From NCBI GenBank assembly GCA_030949705.1, contig JAUZSF010000004.1:79501-143500 (forward strand): a DNA stretch of 64,000 bases, written 5' to 3'. Origin of the DNA: Robiginitomaculum sp. GTDB taxonomy: Bacteria > Pseudomonadota > Alphaproteobacteria > Caulobacterales > Maricaulaceae. Below are positions 18,989 to 27,290 of the stretch, piece by piece (position 1 is the first letter of the stretch; each line of letters starts with the position of its first letter). The notes beneath the pieces were generated by a model, which searched no databases, was not told where the DNA came from, and saw only the letters and a program-made list of their open reading frames with translations. A program made the position numbers and the translations under genes.

Positions 18989-19642
18989 CTAATGCCGAAC
19001 CCAGGTTCCATTTACCGTGCGGCATTCCTTGACCTGTTTGGTCCGACGGTTTCCATGGCGATCACGGGTGGTAACCGTACGGAACCGGCATTTTTGCGTG
19101 CTATAGGGTTGAGCATTATAACCGTTATTATAGGCACTTTCATTATAATATCCGCCTTCCAGACGTTCATTCCAGAAACCATTGCGGCCATTTTCATACC
19201 GGCGGGCATGGCGGCGCTCGCGACGTTCATGGCGGCGGTACTGGCGGCGCTCATTGGCATAAGGATCATTGTTATATCCATAATTCCGATTATAGCCATT
19301 ATTGTAATAACCGGAGTTATAGCCGGTATTGTTGTAATAACGGCGATGCTTGCGTTTGCCATAACGCTTGTTCTTGCAATCCGGGCCGTCGGCAATGGCC
19401 GCCCCGGCGATACCGCCAAGCAAGGCCCCGGCAACGGCGCCTTCTTTATGATCGCCGCGACCAGCAACTTCCCGGCCCAATATGCCACCAAGGACGCCGC
19501 CCAGAATCGCACCAACGACCTGATCGTCCTTGTCGCTCTTGCAACGGTATTGACCGCGATAATTATTGTGTTCCGCGAAAGCCGCGGCCGGCAGGGTGAG
19601 GGCAGCGCCAAGCGCCATGGCGGTGATGAGTGCTTTACGCAT
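18989..19642 (-). CDS. exported glycine-zipper protein, Asn/Tyr/Arg-rich
   Basis: A 217-residue protein starting M-R-K-A-L-I-T-A-M-A with a clear signal peptide (cleavage near A-A-A-F-A, residue 22). Residues about 40-85 contain two glycine-zipper segments (V-G-A-I-L-G-G-V-L-G-G-I-L-G and G-A-V-A-G-A-L-L-G-G-I-A-G) as in 17-kDa-antigen-type envelope proteins. Residues about 95-175 are a low-complexity stretch rich in Asn, Tyr, Arg and His. The C-terminal C-R-F-R-T-V-T-T-R-D and V-K-E-C-R-T-V-N-G-T-W segment resembles the end of other such surface proteins and could form a disulfide. The ATG at 19642 has a GGAGA site upstream. Likely envelope-located; function unknown. Confidence 0.82.
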   Translation of the reverse strand: MRKALITAMALGAALTLPAAAFAEHNNYRGQYRCKSDKDDQVVGAILGGVLGGILGREVAGRGDHKEGAVAGALLGGIAGAAIADGPDCKNKRYGKRKHRRYYNNTGYNSGYYNNGYNRNYGYNNDPYANERRQYRRHERRERRHARRYENGRNGFWNERLEGGYYNESAYNNGYNAQPYSTQKCRFRTVTTRDRHGNRRTKQVKECRTVNGTWVRH

Positions 19643-19766
19643 GATTATCTCTCCTTTTGACATGCTGTTCTTCAGCGATGAGGAGAGACTAGAGGAGCCA
19701 GCCTGAACGGCACCTGAAAGCGATTGTTAGGCTCTGTTGGAATATTTTAATATATTTTACAATAAC

Positions 19767-20837
19767 TTAACCGCATTGCCCGCGATGACGCAGCTTGTGA
19801 TCGGCCAGAACACAGGCCAGCATGGCCTCGGCAATGGGGGCGGCGCGCACACCCACGCACGGATCATGGCGGCCTTTGGTGCGCACCTCCACCTCTTCAC
19901 CTTTGCGGTTAAGGCTTTGGCGCGGTGTCAGGATGGAAGAGGTCGGTTTGAATGCCGTACGCACAATAATATCCTGGCCCGAAGAGATGCCACCCAGCAC
20001 ACCGCCATTATTATTGGAGAGAAATACCGGACCATCGGGGCCACTTCGCATTTCATCGGCATTTTGCTCGCCACTAAGACGTACCGCGCCAAAGCCTGCG
20101 CCAATCTCAACCCCCTTGGCCGCCGGGATCGACATCATCGCCCCGGCAAGGTCTGCGTCCAGCTTGCCATACACCGGTGCGCCCCAACCCACCGGCACCC
20201 CATGGGCCACCACTTCGACCAGCGCCCCCAGCGAGGATCCGGCTTTACGGGTCTGGTCCAGTAACGCCTCCCATTTGGGCAGGGTTTTGGCACTGGGGCA
20301 GAAAAGCGCATTGCGTTTGACCTCGTCCCAGGACCAGTCATCGCGCGCCACTGGTTGATCACCGATCTGCACCAACGCCCCGGCAATGGTAATTTCATCG
20401 CCCAGAATTTGCCGCGCCACCACCCCGGCGGCCACCCGCACCGCGGTTTCACGGGCCGAGGCCCGCCCGCCGCCGCGATAATCACGAAAGCCGTATTTGG
20501 CGTTATAGGTATAGTCCGCATGGCCGGGCCGATAGGCGTCCGCAATCTCGCCATAGTCTTTGGACCGTGCATCGGTATTTTCAATCAGAAGACTGATCGG
20601 CGCGCCGGTGGTGCGGTTTTCAAATACGCCGGAAAGGATTTTCACCCGGTCTTCTTCGCGGCGCTGGGTCACATGGCGCGAGGTGCCCGGTCTGCGCGCA
20701 TCCAGAAACGGCTGGATGATCTCTTCGGTCAGCAGATAGCCCGGCGGGCAGCCATCCACCACACAGCCAATGGCCGGGCCGTGGCTTTCGCCCCAGGAGG
20801 TAAATCTGAAAAGGTGACCGAATGTATTATGTGACAT
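19767..20837 (-). CDS. aroC: chorismate synthase
   Basis: Last step of the shikimate pathway: 5-enolpyruvylshikimate-3-phosphate to chorismate, with reduced FMN. The 356 residues carry the three family signatures: G-E-S-H-G-P-A near the start, G-R-A-S-A-R-E-T-A in the middle and R-x-D-P-C at the C-terminal third (here R-H-D-P-C). Length is normal. It is likely co-transcribed with the upstream DnaJ gene (30 bases between). It feeds the trp genes at the left of the window metabolically but is not part of that operon. Confidence 0.97.
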   Translation of the reverse strand: MSHNTFGHLFRFTSWGESHGPAIGCVVDGCPPGYLLTEEIIQPFLDARRPGTSRHVTQRREEDRVKILSGVFENRTTGAPISLLIENTDARSKDYGEIADAYRPGHADYTYNAKYGFRDYRGGGRASARETAVRVAAGVVARQILGDEITIAGALVQIGDQPVARDDWSWDEVKRNALFCPSAKTLPKWEALLDQTRKAGSSLGALVEVVAHGVPVGWGAPVYGKLDADLAGAMMSIPAAKGVEIGAGFGAVRLSGEQNADEMRSGPDGPVFLSNNNGGVLGGISSGQDIIVRTAFKPTSSILTPRQSLNRKGEEVEVRTKGRHDPCVGVRAAPIAEAMLACVLADHKLRHRGQCG

Positions 20838-20867
20838 GACTGCACCTTAGCGCCTTGGCGCTGTGTC

Positions 20868-21671
20868 TCAAGCCTTGCTCTGTGCATGAGGGCGCAGGGG
20901 ATTGCCCCAAAGGCGATTAAACCGATGCAACGCATCCGAAAATCCAGAGGCACGGCGGGATTTGAGCGTAAAATACAAATGCCCGTTCTCGGCCCCCTCG
21001 CGCCCCGGCAGCCCCTTACCCTTCAGGCGCAGGCTCTGCCCATGACTGGAAAGCGCCGGGATGTTTACCTTTAAGGGACCATGAGGGGTCACCACCTCGA
21101 CCTTGCCGCCCTTTCGCAATTGCGCCAGATCCAGCCAGAGCGGCATATGCAGATCGCGACCACGCAAGGATGCCCGTTTATGGGCCAACAGCTTGATCCG
21201 GATCAGAGCATCGCCGCTCTTTCCGCCATGGCGACCGGGATCACCGGCCCCCTTTAAACGGATAATATCATCACTGATGCACCCGGCAGGGCATTGCACA
21301 TCCAGCGCCCGGCCATTTGGCAAGGTCACCCGCCGCGTTGCCCCCCGCAATGCATCTTCCAGGCTAAGGTACAGCACCGCCTCTTGGTTTGTCCCGTTGA
21401 TCGGGTTTTTAAGAGGCTTCTCGGGGACGGCCTTGGCCAGCTTCCAGAACCCGGAAACCAGCGCCCGGCGCGCCGGACCGGCGGGCCGAGGTTGATCTTT
21501 CAGGACGGCGCTGTGAGCCGCCGTAATGGCGTGAAAGCGCTCCTGATCACCATCCGGTGCATCGGGGTGAAAGCGTTTGGCCAGACGGCGATAGGCGGCC
21601 CGGGCCTCCTGGGCGCTGGCCCCTTTGGCAAGACCCAGCACGGTATAACAATCTGACTTCGAATCACTCAT
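20868..21671 (-). CDS. DnaJ/CbpA-type co-chaperone
   Basis: A 267-residue J-domain protein. The J domain spans about residues 6-65 with the Hsp70-activating H-P-D at 35-37. The rest resembles the two C-terminal substrate-binding beta-domains of CbpA/DnaJ (motifs L-P-N-G-R-A-L-D-V-Q-C-P-A-G, L-K-G-A-G-D-P-G-R-H-G and L-R-L-K-G-K-G-L-P-G-R) with no zinc-finger region, so it is not the housekeeping DnaJ. The start at 21671 is where the J domain begins; an ATG 17 codons upstream is less likely. Diverges from pdxH. Confidence 0.88.
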   Translation of the reverse strand: MSDSKSDCYTVLGLAKGASAQEARAAYRRLAKRFHPDAPDGDQERFHAITAAHSAVLKDQPRPAGPARRALVSGFWKLAKAVPEKPLKNPINGTNQEAVLYLSLEDALRGATRRVTLPNGRALDVQCPAGCISDDIIRLKGAGDPGRHGGKSGDALIRIKLLAHKRASLRGRDLHMPLWLDLAQLRKGGKVEVVTPHGPLKVNIPALSSHGQSLRLKGKGLPGREGAENGHLYFTLKSRRASGFSDALHRFNRLWGNPLRPHAQSKA

Positions 21672-21724
21672 GGACAAAAGGCTAGCGGCGATGAATGATC
21701 GAGATGTAAACAAGACCGCCATCT

Positions 21725-22405
21725 ATGGAGCGCACCATGAGCAAAGAGCCGTTAATTCCACCCAGCCCCAGCGAAGAAGATTATCGGGATACGGCCCATG
21801 ACGAGCCGGGGGACCTGTTTGCCCGTGATAACCCATTGGCGCTGTTTGCCGACTGGCTGGCCATGGCCGACAAAAAAGAACCCAATGACCCAAACGCCAT
21901 GTGCCTGGCCACGGTGGATGAAACCGGCATGCCCGACGCCCGCATGGTCTTGCTGAAAGATTTCGATGAGGCCGGCTTTGTCTTTTACACCAACACCCAC
22001 AGCGCCAAGGGGGTGGAACTGGCCGCCAACCCCAAAGCCGCCCTGGTCTTTCACTGGAAAAGCATCCGCCGTCAGGTCCGCGTACGCGGGCATGTATCCC
22101 CCGTCAGCACCGCCGAAGCGGACGAATATTTCGCCAGCCGCGCCCGCGACAGCCGCATTGGTGCCTGGGCATCCAAACAGTCGCAAGAACTGGAAAGCCG
22201 CTTTGCCCTGGAAAAAAGGGTGGCAAAAAAGGCCGCCGAATTCGGCCTCGGCAAAGTGCCGCGCCCACCCTTTTGGTCCGGCTATCGTCTGGCCCCGATA
22301 CAGATTGAGTTTTGGCGCGACCGGCCTTTCAGACTGCACGACCGGCTGGTGTTTTTACGGGAAAACCTGAGTGCGCCCTGGACCCAGAAAAGGCTGTACC
22401 CATAG
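21725..22405 (+). CDS. pdxH: pyridoxamine 5'-phosphate oxidase
   Basis: FMN enzyme that oxidises pyridoxamine or pyridoxine 5'-phosphate to PLP, the cofactor of several enzymes in this window. Up to 226 residues; an ATG at 21737 (M-S-K-E-P) is an equally good start. Family motifs: [31 protein letters not shown], and the C-terminal signature from [12 protein letters not shown] to R-L-Y-P. The TAG stop sits inside the left arm of a 12-bp inverted repeat (22396-22440). Confidence 0.96.
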   Translation: MERTMSKEPLIPPSPSEEDYRDTAHDEPGDLFARDNPLALFADWLAMADKKEPNDPNAMCLATVDETGMPDARMVLLKDFDEAGFVFYTNTHSAKGVELAANPKAALVFHWKSIRRQVRVRGHVSPVSTAEADEYFASRARDSRIGAWASKQSQELESRFALEKRVAKKAAEFGLGKVPRPPFWSGYRLAPIQIEFWRDRPFRLHDRLVFLRENLSAPWTQKRLYP

Positions 22406-22440
22406 GTACCATACGAAAATGGTAAAAGACCTATGGGTAC
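22396..22440. repeat. nested inverted repeat containing the pdxH stop codon
   Basis: Perfect 12-bp arms GTACCCATAGGT (22396-22407) and ACCTATGGGTAC (22429-22440), with a second five-base pair (ACCAT at 22408-22412 with ATGGT at 22419-22423) directly inside. It lies between convergent pdxH and the DoxX gene and could act as a two-way terminator, though neither side has a strong T-run. Confidence 0.6.
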
Positions 22441-22451
22441 AATCGGTTGCC

Positions 22452-22865
22452 TTATATTGACGAAGTGGTATGGCGGCGTGAAGATAGCCATTGATCAACG
22501 CTAAAACCCGGCGCACCATTTTTGGCAAGGATCAGAAACCCACCGGCCATCGCCAGATTTTTCAGAAAATTGATCTGTTGCATCTGATCACCAAAATTGG
22601 CGTGGAAAATAACCGCGGAAACCAGCGAAAATCCAGTCAGCAACAAGGCAATCAGGCGCACCTGAAAGCCAACCAACAGAGCAAATCCGGCACCAAGCTC
22701 AAAGGCAATGGTCGGGAGTAACAAGGCGCCTGGCAGGCCAAAGGCCTCCATATAGCCTTGCGTCGCGGCAAAGGCGCTGATTTTACCCAGTCCGGAAAGA
22801 ATGAAGATCGCTGCCATAAGGGCGCGGGCTGGAACATCGGTATATCGCGTTAATTGGTCAAACAT
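22452..22865 (-). CDS. DoxX family membrane protein
   Basis: A 137-residue inner-membrane protein with four predicted helices (around 14-32, 45-65, 70-90 and 100-118). The G-L-G-K-I, E-L-G-A-G and L-L-x-G-F-Q motifs fit the DoxX/DoxD-like family, which in characterised cases handles thiols or quinol-linked redox. The start at 22865 has an AGGA site upstream; longer forms read through the SnoaL gene. It starts four bases after the SnoaL stop, so both form one operon, divergent from a LysR gene that probably controls it. Confidence 0.85.
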   Translation of the reverse strand: MFDQLTRYTDVPARALMAAIFILSGLGKISAFAATQGYMEAFGLPGALLLPTIAFELGAGFALLVGFQVRLIALLLTGFSLVSAVIFHANFGDQMQQINFLKNLAMAGGFLILAKNGAPGFSVDQWLSSRRHTTSSI

Positions 22866-22869
22866 GGTC

Positions 22870-23355
22870 TTATTCCTTATTGGGTGCTGGATTGGTGGTA
22901 GAAAAAATATAGCGGGCGATTTTCCACGGGCCGTCATTGGGTTTGTGGAAAATAAAAAGCTCCTGATTGGCTTCGGCAATTTTTTGCTGACTGGCTTTGA
23001 GCGTTACAAAACCTTTCGAGCGGGTCCGGGCAAACACCCATTGCGGGCCAAGCGGGGTTATTTCATCAATGGTAAAATCAATATCGAGTTTGATCTGCCC
23101 AAAGACGCCCTCATAGGCAGTGCGGATGGCCTTGGTACCAATATGGGGCAGGCTATGCTGGGCCATAAATACCCCGTCATCGCTATAGAGTTTCACGATA
23201 GACTCGGTATCGGCTGCATTCAGAGCCTGCTCATATGCCGACAATACAGATCTGATTTGCATGTCATCCCCCGGGCTGTTGGCCGCTACATTCCCCAAGG
23301 GAAGAGCCGCCAGGGTTGCTGAGGCTATCAGGGGTTTGGTCAGTCTTTTCATCAT
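22870..23355 (-). CDS. exported SnoaL/DUF4440-like protein
   Basis: About 161 residues starting M-M-K-R-L-T-K-P-L with a signal peptide (cleavage near V-A-A-N-S). The mature part (S-A-Y-E-Q-A-L-N-A-A-D-T-E-S-I-V-K-L-Y-S-D-D-G-V-F-M-A to the C-terminal W-K-I-A-R-Y-I-F-S) has the NTF2/SnoaL fold pattern seen in small binding proteins and nuclear-transport-like enzymes. A strong AGGAGG precedes the tandem ATGs; the second ATG (23352) has the better spacing. First gene of the pair with DoxX. Substrate unknown. Confidence 0.82.
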   Translation of the reverse strand: MMKRLTKPLIASATLAALPLGNVAANSPGDDMQIRSVLSAYEQALNAADTESIVKLYSDDGVFMAQHSLPHIGTKAIRTAYEGVFGQIKLDIDFTIDEITPLGPQWVFARTRSKGFVTLKASQQKIAEANQELFIFHKPNDGPWKIARYIFSTTNPAPNKE

Positions 23356-23400
23356 CACCTCCTCTTGTTGAATGATGTACTGACAACTTATTTCTTTCCA

Positions 23401-23455
23401 TATTCTGGAATAAGACCTATGTTTAGGAAAGATTATCCCATATTTAGGAAGATAA
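23401..23455. promoter_or_regulatory. candidate LysR-regulator binding region
   Basis: In the 100-base gap between the divergent SnoaL and LysR genes there is a palindrome TATTCTGGAATA (23401-23412) and two direct copies of ATRTTTAGGAA near 23419-23430 and 23440-23451, about 21 bp apart (two turns). LysR-type regulators usually bind such AT-rich repeats next to their own gene. The second copy also provides the AGGAAG ribosome site of the regulator. Confidence 0.4.
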
Positions 23456-24361
23456 ATGACTGACCTGAATGCGCTTTTGATCTTTGCCAATGTCGCTGAT
23501 GTCTTAAGCTTCTCAGAAGCAGCGCGGCGCCTGGGCATGCCCGTTTCTACTGTCAGTCGGAAAGTTGCCGAGCTGGAAAATCAGCTTGGCATTCGCCTGA
23601 TCGAACGTTCGACACGAAAACTGCGTCTGACAGATATTGGTATGGAAATCCTTGAACACGCTGGAAAAAGTGCAGAAATATACGAAGCCGTTAATCGGGT
23701 GGTTTCCAACCAAAGGGCCGAGGTCCACGGTACAGTCCGTCTGTCAGCGCCCCCAAATATCGCTGCCAGCGTTATTGCCCCTCTGGTCACGGCATTTCAG
23801 GAAAAATACCCTAAGGTGAATATACATACCCTGATGACGAACCGCTTCATTGATCATATTGCCGATGGTATTGATCTGACCATTCGGATTGGTAGGTTGG
23901 AAGATTCAACGCTGATCGCCCGCAAAATTCTGCACTATCGCCACCGCTTGCTGGCCAGCCCGACATATCTGGAAACAATAAAGGTGCCACATCATCCGGC
24001 GGACCTGTTGGAACACCGTTTGTGTGCCTTTTCCGTTGTGGCGGCAAAAACTATGTGGACTTTTACGGGTTATGGGGACACGCAAACCATCGTCTTTAAC
24101 CCGGTTTTGGCGATGAATGATTATGCCGGCCTGGCCAATGTCCTGGTAGCCGGTGCAGGCATAGGGGAATTGCCCCCGATCATTGCCCCTGAAATGTTGC
24201 GTGACGGTCGTTTGGTCGAGGTAATGCCTGATTGGTATTTTGATGGGGTTGACGTTTCCCTTGTGCATCTGGGCAACCGCCATATGTCCCGTCCGGTGCG
24301 GCTGTTCAAGGAATTCTGCGTACAACAGGCGCCTGCCCTTTTTAATGATTTGCCAGCGTAG
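23456..24361 (+). CDS. LysR family transcriptional regulator
   Basis: A 301-residue regulator. The N-terminal winged helix-turn-helix (about 1-60) has the family pattern F-A-N-V-A-D-V-L-S-F-S-E-A-A-R-R-L-G-M-P-V-S-T-V-S-R-K-V-A-E-L-E; residues 90-295 are the effector-binding domain. It is transcribed away from the SnoaL-DoxX pair with a shared 100-base gap, which makes those genes its likely target. The subgroup is that of regulators of small oxidoreductase/DoxX operons (AaeR/DsdC-like relatives), but the effector cannot be told. Confidence 0.93.
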   Translation: MTDLNALLIFANVADVLSFSEAARRLGMPVSTVSRKVAELENQLGIRLIERSTRKLRLTDIGMEILEHAGKSAEIYEAVNRVVSNQRAEVHGTVRLSAPPNIAASVIAPLVTAFQEKYPKVNIHTLMTNRFIDHIADGIDLTIRIGRLEDSTLIARKILHYRHRLLASPTYLETIKVPHHPADLLEHRLCAFSVVAAKTMWTFTGYGDTQTIVFNPVLAMNDYAGLANVLVAGAGIGELPPIIAPEMLRDGRLVEVMPDWYFDGVDVSLVHLGNRHMSRPVRLFKEFCVQQAPALFNDLPA

Positions 24362-24479
24362 GTCAGGCCCCTGATTCTGGTTAGGTAGTTAAAGAACTCT
24401 CTTAAATGGACTACCCAAAATGGGCTGGAATGGCTAAACAGTATGACAGGACGCATGCAATCATAGGAGTGCCGCAAAA

Positions 24480-26108
24480 ATGCAAGGTTTGATGCAGGAT
24501 TGGCCGTTAACGTGTGACAAGATCATTACCCACGCCAAAATTAATCACCCGGAGCGCGAAATTGTCTCGCGCCAGGTCAGCGGCACCATCACCCGCACCA
24601 CCTATGGCGAGGTTTATGATCGTGCGCGTCTGCTCTCCTCCGCTCTGGTCAAGCGCGGTATCAAGCTGGGTGACCGTATCGGCACCATGGCCTGGAACAA
24701 TGCCCGGCACATGGAGGCCTGGTATGCCATTATGGGCATTGGGGCCATTTGCCATACGCTGAACCCGCGCCTGTTTCCCGAACAGCTCAAATACATTGTC
24801 AATCATGCAGGCGACCGGATGATCTTCACCGACCTGACCTTTGTGCCGACGCTCGAGGCGGTGCAGGACGATCTGCCTGATGTGGAATGTTTTGTGATCA
24901 TGTGTGATCGCAAGGAAATGCCCAAAACCAAATTACGAAACGCCATTTGTTATGAAGATCTGCTGGCCGAAGGCGATGGCAAAGTGACCTGGGGCGACTT
25001 TGACGAAAACACCGCCTGCGGCCTTTGCTATACCTCGGGCACCACGGGCAACCCCAAGGGGGTTTTATACTCGCACCGTTCAAACATGCTGATGGGCATG
25101 ACGGCGGCCATGGGCGGGGCGATGAATGCCAGCGGCAATGACACCTGCCTGATGGTGGTGCCAATGTTCCACGCCAATGCCTGGGCGCTGGCCTTTACCG
25201 CGCCGATGGTGGGTATGAAAATGGTCATGCCGGGACCATTTATGGATGGTAAATCCATTTACGAACTGCTCGATGGTGAGAAATGCACCTTCAGCGCCGC
25301 CGTGCCAACCGTTTGGCTGATGCTGCTGAACTATCTGGAAGAAAACAAGAAAAAGCTACCCTATCTTAATCGCGTACTGATCGGCGGGTCGGCCTGCCCG
25401 CGGGCCATTATGGAAACCTTTGACAAGGACTATGGCGTGCAAGTGATCCATGCCTGGGGCATGACCGAAACCTCGCCCTTGGGCACGGTCTCGCATATCG
25501 AGCCGGAAATTGCCGATCTGCCGTATGAGGAACAGCTTTCTTATCGCTTGAAACAGGGCAAACCGCCATTAATCGTGGAAATGAAAATTGTTGATGATGA
25601 TGGCAATGAGCTGCCCCGCGATGGGGTCGCCAGCGGCGTTTTGAAAGTACGCGGACCGGCCATTTCCAAGGCTTATTTTGGCGGCGAGGGCGGCGAAATT
25701 CTGGACGAGGGCGGCTGGTTTGATACCGGCGATGTCGCCAGCATCGATCCGCTTGGCTATATGCAGATCACCGATCGCTCGAAAGATGTGATCAAGTCCG
25801 GCGGGGAATGGATTTCCTCTATCGACCTTGAAAACGCCGCCATGGATCACCCCAAAGCTGCCGAGTGCGCCGTCATCGGCCTGCCCCATCCCAAATGGGA
25901 CGAACGGCCCTTGCTGATCGTGGTCCTCAAAAAAGGCAAAAAAGCCAAGGCCAAGGATTTTACCAAATTCCTCAAGGGCAAAATCGCCAAATGGTGGATG
26001 CCCGATGATGTGGTCTTTGTAAAAGAACTGCCCCACGGCCCCACCGGCAAGGTGTCCAAACTGGACCTGCGCGAACAGTTCAAGGATTACAAACTGCCAA
26101 CGGCGTAA
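24480..26108 (+). CDS. acyl-CoA ligase (AMP-forming), medium-chain/DmdB-like
   Basis: A 542-residue ANL-family enzyme that activates a carboxylic acid to its acyl-CoA through an acyl-AMP. The P-loop Y-T-S-G-T-T-G-N-P-K-G is near residues 183-193, the A5 motif G-M-T-E-T-S-P near 330, the hinge region D-R-S-K-D-V-I-K-S-G-G-E-W-I-S near 430 and the catalytic lysine in G-P-T-G-K-V-S-K near 522. Overall it looks most like medium/long-chain acyl-CoA and methylmercaptopropionyl-CoA ligases. It stands alone, converges on the nitrilase gene and is followed by a palindrome cluster. Substrate not determinable from sequence. Confidence 0.92.
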   Translation: MQGLMQDWPLTCDKIITHAKINHPEREIVSRQVSGTITRTTYGEVYDRARLLSSALVKRGIKLGDRIGTMAWNNARHMEAWYAIMGIGAICHTLNPRLFPEQLKYIVNHAGDRMIFTDLTFVPTLEAVQDDLPDVECFVIMCDRKEMPKTKLRNAICYEDLLAEGDGKVTWGDFDENTACGLCYTSGTTGNPKGVLYSHRSNMLMGMTAAMGGAMNASGNDTCLMVVPMFHANAWALAFTAPMVGMKMVMPGPFMDGKSIYELLDGEKCTFSAAVPTVWLMLLNYLEENKKKLPYLNRVLIGGSACPRAIMETFDKDYGVQVIHAWGMTETSPLGTVSHIEPEIADLPYEEQLSYRLKQGKPPLIVEMKIVDDDGNELPRDGVASGVLKVRGPAISKAYFGGEGGEILDEGGWFDTGDVASIDPLGYMQITDRSKDVIKSGGEWISSIDLENAAMDHPKAAECAVIGLPHPKWDERPLLIVVLKKGKKAKAKDFTKFLKGKIAKWWMPDDVVFVKELPHGPTGKVSKLDLREQFKDYKLPTA

Positions 26109-26294
26109 GGGGCATGTCCGACCTGTCATTACCCGGCTTGTCCGGGTAATCCAGTGTTTTGCAGTATCATTGGACTGGATTGCCCGAATGAATCGGGCAA
26201 TGACACTAAACACTTGCGTGTCACCCCGGACCTGATCCGGGGGCCAGTGGGGCATCACGATGGATACCGGCCTTCGCCGGCATGACGCCAAAAG
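26109..26294. repeat. mosaic of REP-like palindromes between convergent genes
   Basis: Four short hairpins in a row: 26131-26147 (ACCCGG...CCGGGT), 26180-26200 (TTGCCCGA...TCGGGCAA), 26224-26242 (CCCCGGA...TCCGGGG) and 26264-26280 (ACCGGCCTTCGCCGG type). Each is bounded by pieces such as GTCATTACCC, ATCCAGTG or CATGACGCC, the usual core of alphaproteobacterial interspersed palindromes. They fill the gap between the convergent acyl-CoA ligase and nitrilase and probably also end transcription. Confidence 0.8.
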
Positions 26295-27230
26295 CTAATC
26301 CTCCTCTACCACGGCGTTTTGCGGCGCGGTGTTCACGCGCAGCGAAAACACATCCGGACGGGCATAGTGGCCCACGGTATCCAGATCATATTTGCCGCGG
26401 GTGATCAGGGATTTATCAAGATCGGCGGTGAGGATCACATCTTCGCCAAACACCGGCCCGGCCAGCAGCTCGCCAAAGGGCGAGACAATGCATGAGCCAC
26501 CATTGATCAGCACCGTATCCGGGGCATCCCCATCGGCGCAAATATAATCGTCCGGCGCATCAAAGCGGCGCATATGCTGTACGGCGCTGAGCACAAAACA
26601 GCGCCCTTCAATGGCGATATGCTGCATGCTTGGCGTCCACACCGGGCGATCATCCACGGTTGGCGAGCAGTAAAACTCCACCCCTTGCGAATACATATGC
26701 GTGCGCGCCAGCGGCATATAATTTTCCCAGCAAATGAGCGCGCCGACCTTGCCCACATCCATGTTTTGCACCGCCAACGTTGAGCCATCACCAAAGCCCC
26801 AGATCAGGCGCTCCATCGCCGTGGGCATTAATTTTCGGTGCTTGCCCACCAGCGTGCCGTCTTTGGCGAAATACAGCGCCGTACAATAAAGTGTCGCGCC
26901 GCCCTTCTCCATCACCCCGACCACCACATTGGTTTTTGCCTTGGCGACGGCCTTACTCATCCGGGTAAGCTCCGGTCCATCCAGCGCAAGGGCGCTGTCA
27001 TAATAGCGCTGATAATCCGCGCGCCCCGCTGGCGTACGCGAGCCGACCCGCGCCCCAAAATCCGCGCCCTTGGGATAGCCGCCGATAAAGGCCTCGGGGA
27101 AGACCACCAGTTCAGCCCCGGCCCGGGCCGCATCGGCAAGTAAGTCTTCAAATTTTTGCACCGTACGCGGCGTGTCATAAAGGCAGGTGCCGGCCTGTAC
27201 CACGGCGCCTTTGATGATGGGATTGCTCAT
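26295..27230 (-). CDS. nitrilase
   Basis: A 311-residue carbon-nitrogen hydrolase that should convert a nitrile to the acid and ammonia. The catalytic triad is visible: Glu46 in F-P-E-A-F, Lys133 in H-R-K-L-M-P-T and Cys167 in L-I-C-W-E-N-Y-M-P-L-A-R. The C-W-E-N-x-M sequence and G-G-Y-P-K-G near the start mark true nitrilases rather than amidases or N-carbamoyl hydrolases. It diverges from the amidotransferase-like gene with a 60-base gap. A link to the downstream amine genes is possible but unproven. Confidence 0.9.
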   Translation of the reverse strand: MSNPIIKGAVVQAGTCLYDTPRTVQKFEDLLADAARAGAELVVFPEAFIGGYPKGADFGARVGSRTPAGRADYQRYYDSALALDGPELTRMSKAVAKAKTNVVVGVMEKGGATLYCTALYFAKDGTLVGKHRKLMPTAMERLIWGFGDGSTLAVQNMDVGKVGALICWENYMPLARTHMYSQGVEFYCSPTVDDRPVWTPSMQHIAIEGRCFVLSAVQHMRRFDAPDDYICADGDAPDTVLINGGSCIVSPFGELLAGPVFGEDVILTADLDKSLITRGKYDLDTVGHYARPDVFSLRVNTAPQNAVVEED

Positions 27231-27290
27231 ATGCGGGTTTCCATTTTCAATTTTGTCTGACCATGCTTTATGGGAGGCAGGTTACAATAC

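Noticed and set aside
18947-19660. Long open frame on the plus strand opposite the glycine-zipper gene
   Set aside because: It is the complement of a low-complexity Asn/Tyr-rich region, which yields an Ile/Ala-rich artefact; the minus-strand gene has a signal peptide, ribosome site and terminator.
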